From: Cryptomeria japonica | Taxonomy: Eukaryota; Streptophyta; Pinopsida; Cupressales; Cupressaceae | DNA length: 64,000 nucleotides | Assembly: GCF_030272615.1 (NCBI RefSeq) | Contig: NC_081415.1 | Location: 418,522,757 to 418,586,756 of the forward strand | Direction of reading: 5' to 3' | Notes under the pieces: generated by a model | Databases searched by the model: none | Told to the model about the DNA's origin: nothing | The model's input: the letters and a program-made list of their open reading frames with translations, nothing else | Translations under genes and position numbers: made by a program | Shown: in pieces, positions 35,131-47,863 of the stretch | Layout: each line of letters begins with the position of its first letter | How positions within the stretch are numbered: position 1 is the first letter of the stretch

Positions 35131-35292
35131 GAAATTCGGCGCCTTCCCTGCATATATTGTAGTCTCTCAATTATTTTTTTAATTTAATTAATAGTGACCA
35201 TGTAGAGGGACCAATTCTGCAGGAATCCTTTCTTCTCGGGTTTGTAATGGATGTTATGTCATGTTCTTGTCATTTGTGGAGTTAGTCTTAAC

Positions 35293-35715
35293 AGTAGATA
35301 GAAAGATAAAGATAGGGATGAGAATTGATACATGAAAATAGGTAGACATAGATATATAGGGGTAGAGAGATGCAGAGATATTAAGAGTAGATAGAAAGAT
35401 AAAGATAGGATAGAGGGGCGAAAAGAGATATAGGAAGAGGAAGAGAGAGAGTGATGGATTGATAGATAGAGGGGGGAGAGGAAGATGGAGGTAAAAAGAA
35501 AGAGGGAGAGAAATAACTAGAGAGATAGGGAGAGTTAGAAGGATAGATAAATATAAAGATGGGAAGATATAAAGGAGTGGGGAGAGGGAGACATAGAGAT
35601 AGAGAGATTGAGGTATAAGAAGATATAAGAGGGAAGAGGGAGAGAGAGAAGGAGAGATAGCTTAATAGATAAAGGGAGAGAGGGAGAGAGGGAGTGATAT
35701 AGATTGCAGAGATAT
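35293..35715 (+). repeat. Long purine-rich GATA/GAGA tract
   Basis: About 420 bp with almost no pyrimidines except T in GATA, AGATAGAG and GGGAGAGA words. GTAGATAGAAAGATAAAGATAGG occurs at 35293 and 35388 with small changes, suggesting expansion by slippage. It lies 300-700 bp upstream of the polymerase-subunit gene start. Frames through it are low complexity. Confidence 0.85.
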
Positions 35716-35719
35716 AGAA

Positions 35720-37140
35720 ATTATTAAATAAGAAAATCAATTAAAATTGGAGAATTGTTGTTCAAGTTTTTTAATTCTATATAGTGATTGGTTAAACTAA
35801 TAAAATTAAATTTGGGAGAACTATTTTGATATTTGAGAATTTGACAATTTGAAGTAGAAGTTTAGTAAGCTCTAAAAAATTGAAATGGATGCTAGGGATT
35901 AATTATGGTCACATTTGTAACTTTCCTTGATTTTATATTAGAAAGCATTTTTTTTTTAAGATTGTTTTGTATTATGTATTTTTTAACATTTTAAAATTAT
36001 TGAAAAATTAATTATATATTTTTAATTAAATTTTTAAGATAAAGTTAGTCTTCTTTATACTTAATATGAATTGATATTAATTTAATTTTTTTTTATGTGA
36101 TTTAATTTATGATGATGTCTATTTCATTAATAAATAATGTTTAAAAATAAATTGTCGTACTATTTATTAAGTTAAAGATCAAAAAAGATTTGACATTTAT
36201 CATAATTGAATAGTAGGGGCTCCCCCTACCCCCTACTATTTGAAGGGCTCCTTTTTCAGATTTACCAAATATTTAAACTTTATCAATTATGAATGATTAC
36301 TGGATATGTATTAAGTTTCTTATTATTGATTTTCTATTTTGTTTATTTCTCTTAAATCTTTTTTCTTGTTTGTGAATTTGAAAAAAAAAAATATGAAGAA
36401 AAATATTGAAACAAAATTGTACTCATGATTTTTGACAATGATAAAAGTCATATATCTTATCTTCATAATAAATAATGAAAAAATTATTTATATCTTATTC
36501 TAAAAAAGAAATAAACCTATGAATTTGTAAATATATTAATAATACCACATATTAATTCATGATTTCAATCAAAATAATTTTTACACAACCTAGTATCAAA
36601 ATTTTACATTACATTTTGTACCATCCAAAATGTTATAATTTAAAAAAATCTTCCTCAATTTTTTTGTCAAAGTTAAATTTTATGATAACAAATGAAAATC
36701 AATTCAAAATTAAGGATTTAATAAAAGTATCATGTGAGTGACGTGGTCAATTATTTAATTTTTTTTGAAAAAAGTGTTGCAATTTAAGGTTATTACACGT
36801 GAATAATAAACTTTCTGTATTTTATAAGGTGTTCAGCAGATGCAATGCAGTTGTTCTACTTTACTTTTGTCTATTGATATTAACCTTTCCTACTCGTGCT
36901 GAAGTACAATCTTTAAAAGGTATTTAATGTAAAGATAAATATATTATTTTGTATTAAAAAATTGAAATATTTTGTTTACTATTATCAATAGAAATAAAGA
37001 TAAATGATATTTTTATATTTATGTAAAATCTAGAATAAATGTAGACTATAGATTTTGTGTTCAAATATTTTAATTCTAGATGTTGATTGGTTAAATTGTT
37101 AGAAAAGAAAATTCAATGAATGCATTACCATATTGTCTTA
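35720..37140. other. AT-rich spacer
   Basis: Very AT-rich, no coding evidence. It contains only the hairpin at 36209-36240. Confidence 0.6.
36209..36240. repeat. Perfect 11-bp-arm hairpin, remnant of the AATAGTAGGGG foldback family
   Basis: AATAGTAGGGG at 36209-36219, a 10-base loop, and CCCCTACTATT at 36230-36240, followed by TGAAGGGCT. This is the same arm and flank as the 254-bp element at 28755-29008, so it is probably an internally deleted copy. Confidence 0.6.
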
Positions 37141-37144
37141 GCGG

Positions 37145-37277
37145 GAACTAAAAAACTAAAAAATGATCAGCGATTCATACATATGAAACTTATTAATAAA
37201 CTTTTCATTATTATTGATACTTTATTAATAAGTTTCATATGTATCAACAGTTTATCATTTTTTAGTTTTTTTGGTTC
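37145..37277. mobile_element. 133-bp foldback (MITE-like)
   Basis: The left arm GAACTAAAAAACTAAAAAAT continues into ATACATATGAAACTTATTAA. The right arm TTAATAAGTTTCATATGTAT leads to ATTTTTTAGTTTTTTTGGTTC. Small asymmetric bulges separate two stem blocks and the loop is about 20 bp. No ORF. Target duplication not clear. Confidence 0.65.
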
Positions 37278-37759
37278 ATAATTAATCTATTTGTGCACTA
37301 TTGTTGGGACATTTGTGCATAACTCTTTGGACATTTGTCCACAAGTACTGGCAATTTTGAGTGGAACATCTTTAAGTAGGTATCGGGCATCGCTTTGAAA
37401 TGTGTACGCATAACTGATCCTAGCGTGTGTTGTTACTACCCAGAAGTCAAAACAATAGTTATAAGCAATTAAGTTGCATGGGAAGACAACAACAAAAATA
37501 AATTTGATCATTTAAAGAAAAGAGATTTTTTTTATTTTTTTTAGATGTGTTTCATCATTTTGGATTATTTTTAATAAGAATTTATGTCCTTTCAATTCTG
37601 ATATTATGTGTCTATTTATGAAATCATTTATTCTAATTTCTTTTTCTATAAATCTAAGTCCATTATAAACACAAATACATAAAAAATGAAAGAAATAAAC
37701 AAAAATGAAAAAAAAATCTATATAAAAAATGAAAGACAACAAGAATAATCAACTTTCTT

Positions 37760-37921
37760 ATATATTTTGAATCATTCAATACTACACTTTGAGAGTAAAA
37801 GTAAAATTAAATAGCACCACAATAGTCACCTTAATCTTTTATATATTTTGAATCATTCAATACTACACTTTGAGAGTAAAAGTAAAATTAAATAGCACCA
37901 CAATAGTCACCTTAATCTTTT
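37760..37921. repeat. Perfect 81-bp tandem duplication
   Basis: 37760-37840 and 37841-37921 are identical by eye (ATATATTTTGAATCATTCAA ... TTAATCTTTT). No mismatch implies a recent event or an assembly effect. Confidence 0.95.
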
Positions 37922-37924
37922 ATC

Positions 37925-38768
37925 TTTTATGGCACCACTCATAATTTCATTAAAGTTGGTGACATTTATGGACCTAAAAAATTGAAATATTCCATAAACC
38001 ACTCGAGTATATATGTAATATTTTTTCCTTTCAAATTATTGATATAAGCCCTACTTCATGACAAGTTATTTTAATTTTTCACAAAGTACTAATTTTCAAT
38101 TTGAGCCTACTAAATTTTGGTAGCATACACTAAAGTTGTCTTGAAATGTTGTAAATCAATTTAATTATTATTTTCATGTTATTTATTAGCCAAAAACATT
38201 GATGAGCATGTTACTTTATGGAGACATGATGGGCTTGATCTATTACAACTATTTTCTATAATATCATAGAAGAAGTGATCTCTTTGTTAATTGGTGCAAG
38301 GTGCATGGCATAATGACTTAACCATGTTGTAAAACAAAAATATTAAATGAAATAGAATGGCAATGTTGAACTAGTTCATTATAGAAAAGCAATGATAAAA
38401 TGGATCTAAGAAAATAATTATTTGTTTTGGGTTAAGTTGGATCTAGATCTATTGTTATGCCTTAATATAAACTGTAATGAATGTTCTAGCCTTACTAACA
38501 AGGTTCATTTATGTCCCATTTATCTCGTATTATCATGTATTTCACCATTGTGTTGCATATGATTGAATGAAAAATATTTTAAAGGTAAAATAAGGAAAAT
38601 AATTATTAAATGTATTTACTAATAAATTTTGTCATTTTAATTTGAGAAAACATATCCTATAGTTATTGCTATTACCATGTATTTTAAATAAGGATAATTG
38701 TAACTCATGAAAATATTACTAGTGTTATCATGGCTATTACAAATCCATATAATCCAAATATTTAGAAA
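37925..38768. other. AT-rich spacer
   Basis: No coding or repeat structure recognised. Confidence 0.6.
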
Positions 38769-39944
38769 TGTAGTGTCGAAAATTGTCACCGGTCTAATTT
38801 ACGCCTCATGTCTCTTTAGGCTCGTTCAGGCCCCATTATCCAAATTTGATGGCATGTACACCCTTTGGTGGGTCCTACTATGGGATACCCTCCCCCTGGC
38901 TTTTGATTTTGGTCCTATTTGTAGAAGGACTAATATAGGGCACCCCAAAATGCCTTGGTCCCTCTCAAAAGGGCCCCAATTTGAAACAGGGTAGGTGTTA
39001 TATCTCCCTGATAGTATTTAATTCCCAAGGCTACACATGATTGTTGGAGGTCAACCTAATCGATAATTTACCTGGGGTACCATATATAAAGACATCCTAT
39101 CAATTCATATTAGATCTAAGAGGCAATCCAAGACTTCATCCCTATTATTTATGCATTCGCGGAGCATTCATTATCAAGCATCTTTAGAGATTCAAGGTTG
39201 CATATTCATCATTCAAGCATTGTGGAGCAAAGTTGCATCAATCTTCAAGCAAGCATGTGTGTGTGGTTAGGATTTTTCATGTTCATGTGTTTGTCATGCC
39301 ATTACATTCAACATTTATGATTACATTCAAAGAGCATTGCATCATCATCAACAATTGCAAATATGAGGTATATCTCCTTAACATTTATTTTAGTATTTGC
39401 ATTATTTCATTCATGGTTAATTCCAAAACTGGTGTTTGACCTAAGGCAAACCCCTATCCCCAACATCTTTCGCTTTCTTTCTGTTTGCAATAAATAGGTG
39501 TTGAGTTGTAGTCAGGAAATCCGACAGAGTCAACAGTGACGAACGGGTCAACTTTCGATGGTGGAAAATTCGAAGGACCGGGGTGAATCTATGCTACTTG
39601 GTCTTATAAAATCAAGCCAAAATTCTAAGGACAAGTTCTAAATATCTTATTATGCCCAGATCTCAGAAAGTGGCTCTATGGGACATTTGTAGCTTACTAT
39701 TTTTGTCATATCACTTCAATAATCCCTCATTCTACTCTAATTTTATAATTACATAACAAATTCAACTTAGAAAGAGGATAATCAACCCTAACTAGATGAA
39801 TCCAATCAGAATCTCAGTCTCTTTCCCATTGGGATTGAGCTTAGATCTATTGGGTTCATCCCTCTTTCAATGTAATTTGGTTAATTGGGCTATTTAGTGT
39901 ATTTACTTAGTGAAACCCTAATTCCTAATTTTCCATACATTACA
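38769..39944 (+). mobile_element. Solo LTR (1176 bp), TSD AGAAA
   Basis: TGTAGTGTCGAAAATTGTCA to TTCCATACATTACA, flanked by perfect AGAAA duplications at 38764-38768 and 39945-39949. It belongs to the same family as the LTRs at 40696 and 49265 (shared AATTGTCAC, CATTCATCATCAAGCAT-type text, GCAAGCATGTGTGTG, GGCAAACCCCTAT). A TATA box in CCATATATAAAGAC near 39081 gives plus orientation. No interior is left. Confidence 0.9.
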
Positions 39945-39949
39945 AGAAA

Positions 39950-40695
39950 TAATTGTCATAATTATGTTTTATTGTGCTATAGTAAAGGTCTTTGGCTTGG
40001 ATTAACAAACCCACCATATTAAGAAATTTTTATTTTCATGATTCTTTCATTTGAAATCTAATTTTTTGGAAAGGTCGTGAGCCTAAGAAACATTATGTGA
40101 AGACAGTAAAAACTATTAAATGTCTTATTTCTTATACATTGCCTAAAGAAATGACATGAAAGAGGAGATACAAGTTGAAGCTTGTTTTGTATATTTCATG
40201 TGGAAAAAAAAATGAATGATGTGAATTTGTTCAACTATATTTTTTGTTGACTAATATATATGAACTCAAGTAAAAGCGACTAAGAGCCAAGGAGTTATTC
40301 TAGTGTCGAATTGTGAGGAGGGTCCACTCATAGGATTACATGTGTGAATGGAAAAATGCATATATATTTATGTTTTGTGGATTTGTTTGTTTTTAGCTAT
40401 AGATTATTTGTTTATGTTTATTCACTTATCTACTTATTTTTAGTAGTTATAATTATTATGTAGAGAATGGAAGTTGTGCAAGCCAATGGTGCTATTTAAT
40501 ATGGAATTTGGTGGTGTGTTTTATTTACTATTATTTCCTATAGCTTGCTTTATTATAGAATTTACAATTTTTTATTTTATTTACACAAAATTGTGAAGAT
40601 CATTTCTTATAACTAGCAACTAAAATACTTACCCTTATCATTTTTCATTTTTAGAATATTTGCATTTATAATATTCACCTCAATACAGGTATAAT
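39950..40695. other. Spacer between two LTR insertions
   Basis: AT-rich; nothing recognised. Confidence 0.6.
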
Positions 40696-43009
40696 TGTAG
40701 CGTCGTAAATTGTCACGGGGCCAATTTACACCTCATGTTGGTGCCCCTACTTTAGCGTGTCCCCCCCTCATCTCTTATTTGGGTTCATTCAGTGGCTTAA
40801 CTCCATTTTTTATGCCATGTGCACCTACCAGCTTATTTCTTAGAGGGATATCTTTCTCCCTAGGGATTATTGAGGTCCCTAATTAAGGAGGATCAAGGCT
40901 CTAGCGCCCTGGTCCTGGGACCAAAGTTCCCAATGCCCTGGTCCCCCTTGGTCAGGCCCTATTTTGAAATATAAGTTGGGCCCTATCTCTCCAACGGGAA
41001 ATGAAATTGGTGGCTCAACATGAGCGTTGGAGGTCGGCCTAATTGATAAAATGACCTAGAATCTCCTATAGAAAAACATTTGATCAACCTAATTTCATCC
41101 AACCATTCTAAGACTCTAAGCAATCAATCCCGCATTCTTGGATTTGTGTAGCATTCATCATAAAGCATTTTCAAAGATCTTCAAGGTTGCATATTCTTCA
41201 TTCATCTATTGTGGAGAAAAAACACATCATTATTACGCAAGCATGTGTGTGTGATTAGGGTTTTGTCATGTTCATGTCATTCCATATAACATAAGTGATT
41301 ACATCCAAGAAGCAAAGCATCATCATCAACAATTGCAGATCTGAGGTATACCTTTCTGCTATTTATTATAGTATTTATGATATTTCAATTCAAGGTTAAT
41401 TCCTAAACTGAGGTTTGACTTAGGCAAACCCCTATTCCCAACCTATTTCCTTTCTCTAGTGTGCGCAGGAATAGGTACGCAGCTACGATCTTCAAAATTG
41501 GCTTTATTTACAAAGAGGAACAGGTTCCCCTTTGGATGGCGAAAAGTGTGGAGGACCAAAGCGATGGGCATTCTAGTCCTGACAAATCAAGAGCTCCTTC
41601 TAGGAATAAATCTAAACACTCTTACATTTCTCAAATCCAAGTTCGTGGCTCGATCCGATGACTATAGCTGACTATTTGTGCATGATTACTTCAATTCCAG
41701 CACATTCACCTTAATCTCAACATTTCAACAATTCAACTTAAAAGACAATCTCCAAACCTAGTGGATCTAATAGAAATTCTCAACCCTATCCTTGCTGATT
41801 TGAGGCTAGATCTATTAGGTTCACCCCTTTTAATGTAGTGGTTCCTAAGCCTAAAATTAGTGGTTTTTACCTTAATTGGGTGAAATCCCTAATTTTTCAC
41901 CATTACATTTTGGTGAACTCGACTGGCTCTTTACATTGTTAATTTTGATTTATGTTCTCAAATCTAAATGTTTATGCAATTTAAAATTCAAATTCAAATT
42001 TTCAAGTTTAATTTCCAATTGAATTTCAAAAATTTAGAGGTTAAATCAACAAAAAACCTAAATTTTAATTCTAAAATTGATCTTGTGAGTTGTCTAATTT
42101 GGATTAATTGTTTTAGATCTGATTTATGAACTTTTTATATTTTATTTTTTCATTCATAGATATTATTTTAATCGAATTGCATAGATCTAGAGGTTTAATT
42201 CATAAAAACCCTAATTTCTTTTGGTTAACTTGGTTTGTGGGTTGCATAATTTGTCAAATCAATTTTCAAATATGATTTTAAACATTCATAATGGCACTTA
42301 ATAGATATCTTTAATTTTTTATTTCACATATGATTACATTCCTTTTCACTTCCATTTATTATAATCATGGGCTGGATAATGGTATCTTTCATTTCACACT
42401 GCTTCTTTTTATCCATAGAACGTTGGCATATTGCATTTTTTAGAATTTCCAAATTCCTTCCTTTCAATCATTAGATCCCAAAGCTTTCATATATAGTGCA
42501 TTTTGTTTTATGATTATATTTTTAGGGAAATGCATTACATATGTAGATCACATGAAAGCTTTTGTAGATCCTAATCCTAGAGATGCTAATAGAAAACCTA
42601 ATACTTGCACCTCTCCTAGGGTATCTAATGTGAATGAAGAACAAGCTAATTCTCATATCAATGATCTCTCTAATGGAGAGAAATAATTGAAGAGAAACAT
42701 GGCACCATTTTTATCTCATACACATACCCTAGCGTGAGCAGGGCAAGATCAAAATATTGGTGTTTCAATCTCTCTAGATCCCCCTTATTCTCCTAGAGCC
42801 TATCTTAATCATCAAAACATTTGTAGAGAAGATGGCGTTATGTATTTCCTTCATGATCTATCTCCTAACATAACATTAACTAAAGATGAGGCCTTAGATG
42901 ATAAGGATATTCCTTCCTAGCCTACCAAAGAGGATATACATGATGATAAAAAGGAAAATCCCCCTCCACAAGATATTCCTTCTTCATCTACTTTTCCCTT
43001 TGATCCTTC

Positions 43010-46000
43010 TGTGTAGGGGAAAAAGTGAGACTAAAAAAAATAAGCCCTAATCCCACTCTCATGTACATACTATGGAATACGAAAGAGCCTAGGGAGGTAA
43101 CACTCTCTGGCTACTTCTTGTGAGGAAGAGAGAGCCAAGGATTACCTCTTAGGGTTTCCATTCCTTTGCTGCAAATGAGAGGAAGAAGTGATGCAAAAAG
43201 TGCATATTTGAATGATTTAACCTAGAATACAAGTATGCATAAATAACCCTAATCTGGAAATGTAGAACTAAGAATAACTGATATACATATGAAAAGTATA
43301 GATTAACAGACAATTTCAGAGGTGCACCTGTACTAGAAATTTGAGCAAAAATGTTCGGGACCGGAGTGCTACGCCCTTGTCCAGATTCTGCAGATTGGAA
43401 GTTGTACCGGACATGCTGGGATCTCTAGATTTTGAACTGCTGATCTACCAAACTCTATTGAAAATAGAGAGGACCAGGGTGCCACGCCCCTGTCCTAGGG
43501 GTTTCTAGCCAAATATGACCCTCGAAACAGTTTATGTGCACTCTTCCAGTCCTGAAAGTTGTAGCGACGCTCAGATCCTAAATCTGCACCTGTAGCTAAA
43601 AATAGGGTTTTGGGTGGCTCTATGGGGTTTTGCCTTAGTCAAACCCCCTTTTTTTGGTGATTTCTACCTCAACAAATAGTCGATTTGTATAGTAAAATAA
43701 TGTGTGCAAGAACCTTATGTGTGTGCAAGATCCTAGGATGAGAGTAAACAATCTAGAGCAACCCTAAAGAGTAAACCCTAAATGCTTGTAATTGACAAAG
43801 TAAATGCTCCAAATCAATTATGCAAAGTGATCTAAAGCATAAATATAAATCAATTGATGTAATGAAGCTCATACAAAGACATAGAAACAATATGAAATCA
43901 TACCCAACCCCAAGGGAGAGGTACAAGCCAATCTTCAGTCGGTGATCTTCTATTGCTTTCCCATATCTTCAAAAGCCCCCAATTGATGAAAAAATTCTTG
44001 ATGAATGCTTGATAAGTGTTGTTGAATTTTGTTGAAGACCCCAAAGATCTTCTCTTTCGCTACATAGAAGGCTCCTTGTAATTGCTAGCCCTTAGCCAAA
44101 AACTTACAAGCCTTCAAATGAAGAAAGAGAGCTCTTATGCATGAAACCCTGGATCTTAATTTCACCTTTAGGCTGACCTAGGATTTGAATTTGCCACCAA
44201 TATTTTGGGGTTAAGCATTATAATATCATAGAATTGTGGTCTCGAAATTTTAGGAAAAATATTGGGGACCATGTTGCACTTGCACACAGTCCAACCAACT
44301 TTTCACCAAATTTTCAGGGCCATTAGATATGATGATATTAGAGCAGATCCCAAAGCTACAACTGATTCCGAGATGTTTTGACATAATTAGGGTTTATGAT
44401 TTAATGATTAACTGAATGAATAAAATGAAAAGGGGCACACTTAGGGTAAAGGTGTTAATCTTAGAGGATCTAATTAATACTGGTAGGGGGTGAATTAGTA
44501 TTAATAACAATTTGAAATCAGAAACTTAGACACATAACACTTTTACTAAATCAAACATAGACCAACACTAGAGCCATTTACCAGTACTTGTATCTGCTGA
44601 TAAACATCTGCTAAATTGATATATCAATGTTGCACATTAAGTGTTCATTAACCATACATAAACTGAAAGTAAATCATAACATCACGTCAAAAAAATTCAC
44701 CATATAAACACCATGATTTTCACGTGGAAAGCCAAATAGGGAAAAACCACGGTGGGACTTGGTACCCACAAGAATTTTGCACTCTTTCGGAATGCGCCCT
44801 GTTAGGAGCTTAGCTCGGTTAAGAGCTTACAAAGATGCCCTATTAGGAGTCACCCGGTTAAGGGATTTACCTCAGCCCTATTAGGAGCTTTGATCTATTA
44901 GGATAAACCTCACAAGAGGATTTAGAACTCAGATGTTGAGTCACCCTATTAGGGGATTTACAATGTGAGGCCTACCATGACCTGCCTAGTTAAGGGATTT
45001 TATCTGCTGCAACAATGAACGATCTGTATATAGCACTCAACTGCTTGCTTGATCAGATCCAATTAAGCTCTAAGTCTACAACACTCTGGCAGAACTTCTC
45101 ATACTCTGGTTCGTCTTCACACTTCTCAAAAATTATCGACACAACAATCATCAACTATACCGACATAAATAACTTTTACAACTAGGTCGGCAACAAAACC
45201 CTAAGACTTACAACATAGATCATCGCATATCTTTACAGCTTATTACAGATCATTATATGGATCATTACAATCAATTACAAATTAATATCAACCATTGAGT
45301 GATCGTAACTCATCACAACAACTTGATCTGATACAAAGTCAAACCTTAGAACACTCCGCTAAGCACTTTGCATATTCCTAAGAAATCTGCTTCCCAAATG
45401 TGCCAAAACATCTTTCAAACACTTCACACAGTTTGTGCCACATCATCATCAACATGTGAACTTGATGTAGATCACCGCCAAACCAAAAATCATTACCGGT
45501 CAAGAGAATTCTTTACCGGTCTTTAAACCCTTCTTAAACCTTGGCAAAAACTCAACAGAAATTATAAACATAACTTTTAGTTGTCACTACATGATGCGGT
45601 TCTAGTTAGATACATGTTTCAATGATAAAAACTCACATTCAAAACCACAAAGCCTCAATCATCACCAATCACCAAATACAATCAAAATATTTCCTTGTTT
45701 ACCGGTTAAGGTCCTAATTCCTAGTTTCTTAATTCTTTACAGGTAAGTTCTTTCCGGTAGACCAAAAAGATTTAGATGACACAATACAACATAAGTAAAT
45801 ATCAATAGACATGAATAAACATTAGTTTCCATCAATGACAACACAAATAACTAATCAAAGCCATCAATCATGAAATCTTAATCTCTTCATCACAATGTCA
45901 TCACAAACAATCTGTTATTGGTTTAGTCATCATTCTCCATCTGCATCAGTTATGCAAATCATGCCAACAAAAGGGCCCAACTTTATAATGTGTGAAGTGA

Positions 46001-46147
46001 TGAAATATTAATTTATATTTAATTTAATTAATTAATTAAATGGTTAAAGGAATTAGAAATGCAAGATGCAAAACACACTAAGGCAGGTGCTAAACCAAGC
46101 ATGGAATTGTACCACCTTAGCAAGGGTGTACAATTTACGACGCTACA
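43010..46147 (-). mobile_element. Solo LTR interrupted by a younger solo LTR, TSD CCTTC
   Basis: TGTGTAGGGG to GACGCTACA, flanked by CCTTC at 43005-43009 and 46148-46152. Read on the minus strand it begins TGTAGCGTCGTAAATTGT, the same first 18 bases as the LTR at 40696, so it is a related family in opposite orientation. Without the copia LTR at 44453-45969 it is about 1.6 kb. Its removal restores the gag-like frame. No coding sequence inside. Confidence 0.8.
44453..45969 (-). mobile_element. Ty1/copia solo LTR (1517 bp), TSD AAAGG
   Basis: TGTTAATC to ATGCCAACA on the plus strand, flanked by perfect AAAGG at 44448-44452 and 45970-45974. On the minus strand it starts TGTTGGCAT and ends in GGGGGTGAAT-type sequence, like the copia LTR at 56699-58208 (1510 bp). 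Shared text includes CACGTGGAAA, GGGAAAAACCACGGTGGG and the recurring CCTATTAGG/GGTTAAGG phrases. It is the innermost of three nested insertions. Confidence 0.85.
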
Positions 46148-46889
46148 CCTTCTAAGTACACTTACACTACAAATTTCAAAGAGATCCATTATAATGTTCC
46201 TCCTCCTTATCAATTAAGAAATTCTTATAGGAGTGGCTTTAACATAATATCAAAACAAGGTTTTAGAGGACAAGGACTTGGAAAATTTGAACAAGGAATT
46301 AGTGTCCCTATAAACCCTCCTGCACAAGTTAGTACAGAAGGTCTAGGACATTATCATGATTCTCCTATGGATGATCCCCTTAGAATTCATAATTTTAAGG
46401 ATTATCTGGCAAGACATAAGACTTATCGTCCATCCAAAGGTGCTTCTTCTTCAAATGCTCATTTTTGTTCATATCATCAAACTCGTGACCATCATGCCAG
46501 TGATTGTCCGAATTTTCAAAAAAAAATTGCAAGAACTAGTTGATAATGGAACTGTTAAAATCATAGATGATAATACTTCTTCTTCTAACAACCCTTGCCC
46601 TACATCACAAGAGACAAGACCTAATCCTATTGATGATCAAGAAAAGCTAGCCACTAGAATATTTTGGAGATTGAAGTATGATAAGAATGTTGTTTTTCCT
46701 TTCATAAAATTCACAAATAAACATAAGGAAGGTAATGAACATTGCCTTTTTCATCGTAGTTGTTCTAATTCTCTTGGAAATTGTAAAGCATTCAAAACAT
46801 TTGTTCAAGAAAAATATGGCAGGGCTCACATGTCTCACAAAAGTGATCTTGCTCTCTTTCTTGGTGAAAAAGTAGTGGCGTAGCACTCC

Positions 46890-47858
46890 ATTCACCCTTC
46901 ATGTTTCTCATCATCCTATGACACTAGTACTTAACTTAATTCGAGGCTCTTTGTCATAAGAGGTGATGCTTTTTTAATTTTAAACATTTTGGGGCAGCAA
47001 CATCACTCATTCTCGCCTTTGTCTTATTTTTTCTCTTTCACTAATTCCCTTTAGGGGTTCCATTTTTCATACTTTGATATCCTTTCTTGCATAGAATGGT
47101 ATGCCTCTTATGATTAATCTCACCTTAGGGGAGTTTGTGATATTTCATTTTAATTCTTTCTTCTCTCTTTAAAAATTACCTCTTCTTTAGAGTAGCATTT
47201 TACATATCTTAATATCTTTTCTCGCATTGAATGCTCTTTCATGTGAGTACACTATGCATTGGCTTATATCTAATCTCTCCTTATAGGTTGTGTAATTCTT
47301 CTCATTGTCCCTACACTTGGTGGAAATTGATCTCTCTCTCATATCCTGTCTAAGGACTCACTTGTCCTTTGTTGAGTGGTGTTTGCTTATGATTTGATGA
47401 CATTCCTTGTGTGAAGTTGTTGTTTGCTCAAGGATTCTCTCTTATGCAAGAGGTGTGTGTCCTTGACTACATCCTCTTTTTCAATTGGTAATGTATATCT
47501 ATCATATAATTACCCCTCACATTGGGTTAAAAGTGTGTCATCCTTCAACAAGAATCCATTTCACCTAGCAATAGGGGCAAGGTATGCATTCTTGTTCTCC
47601 TTCCCTTCTTTTGGTAGAAGATGCCATGTTTGTTCAAGAACTCCTCTTGGAGGTAGATGTCTTTTGATAAAATATCTCTTCTCCTCCAAGGATCCTCTTA
47701 CACTTGTTGCAATATATCTCTTTTTTAACTATCTTATCCATGCTTGTAAGAGTATTACCTCTTTAGCTTGGATTTATGGACATTATTTCTTAAAGGATAT
47801 CTCCTTAGTGTTGAAGGTTGTGTATCCTTGCTTCTAGCTTCCTTATGACACCAACATA
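46890..47858. other. Non-coding interior of the LTR element
   Basis: T/C-rich on the plus strand with recurrent CTCTT and TTCTCTC words. Frames such as 47424-47837 lack family motifs. Confidence 0.5.
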
Positions 47859-47863
47859 GGGTT

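Larger units (their letters stand above)
42564..46883 (+). pseudogene. Gag-like protein with G-patch and zinc-knuckle-like motif, split by an insertion
   Basis: The first part, 42564-43009, reads MKAFVDPNPRDANRK, DPPYSPRAYLN and DGVMYFLHDLSP with stops at 42684, 42735 and 42918. After removing 43010-46147 and one CCTTC copy the frame continues unchanged: NVPPPYQLRNSYRSGF, a G-patch-like GFRGQGLGKFEQG...GLGHY, then CSYHQTRDHHASDC (a knuckle-like C/H cluster). An A-run near 46516 causes a one-base frame change into the last part (KLQELVDNGTVKI ... LALFLGEKVVA, ending 46883). RNA binding is the likely former role, by family analogy. Confidence 0.65.

Noticed and set aside
35381-35740. 119-codon Ser/Leu/Tyr-rich minus-strand frame
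   Set aside because: Translation of the GATA/GAGA purine tract, not a gene.
47424-47837. 137-codon plus-strand frame
   Set aside because: Pyrimidine-rich interior of an LTR element; residues are Ser/Leu/Phe-biased with no family motif.
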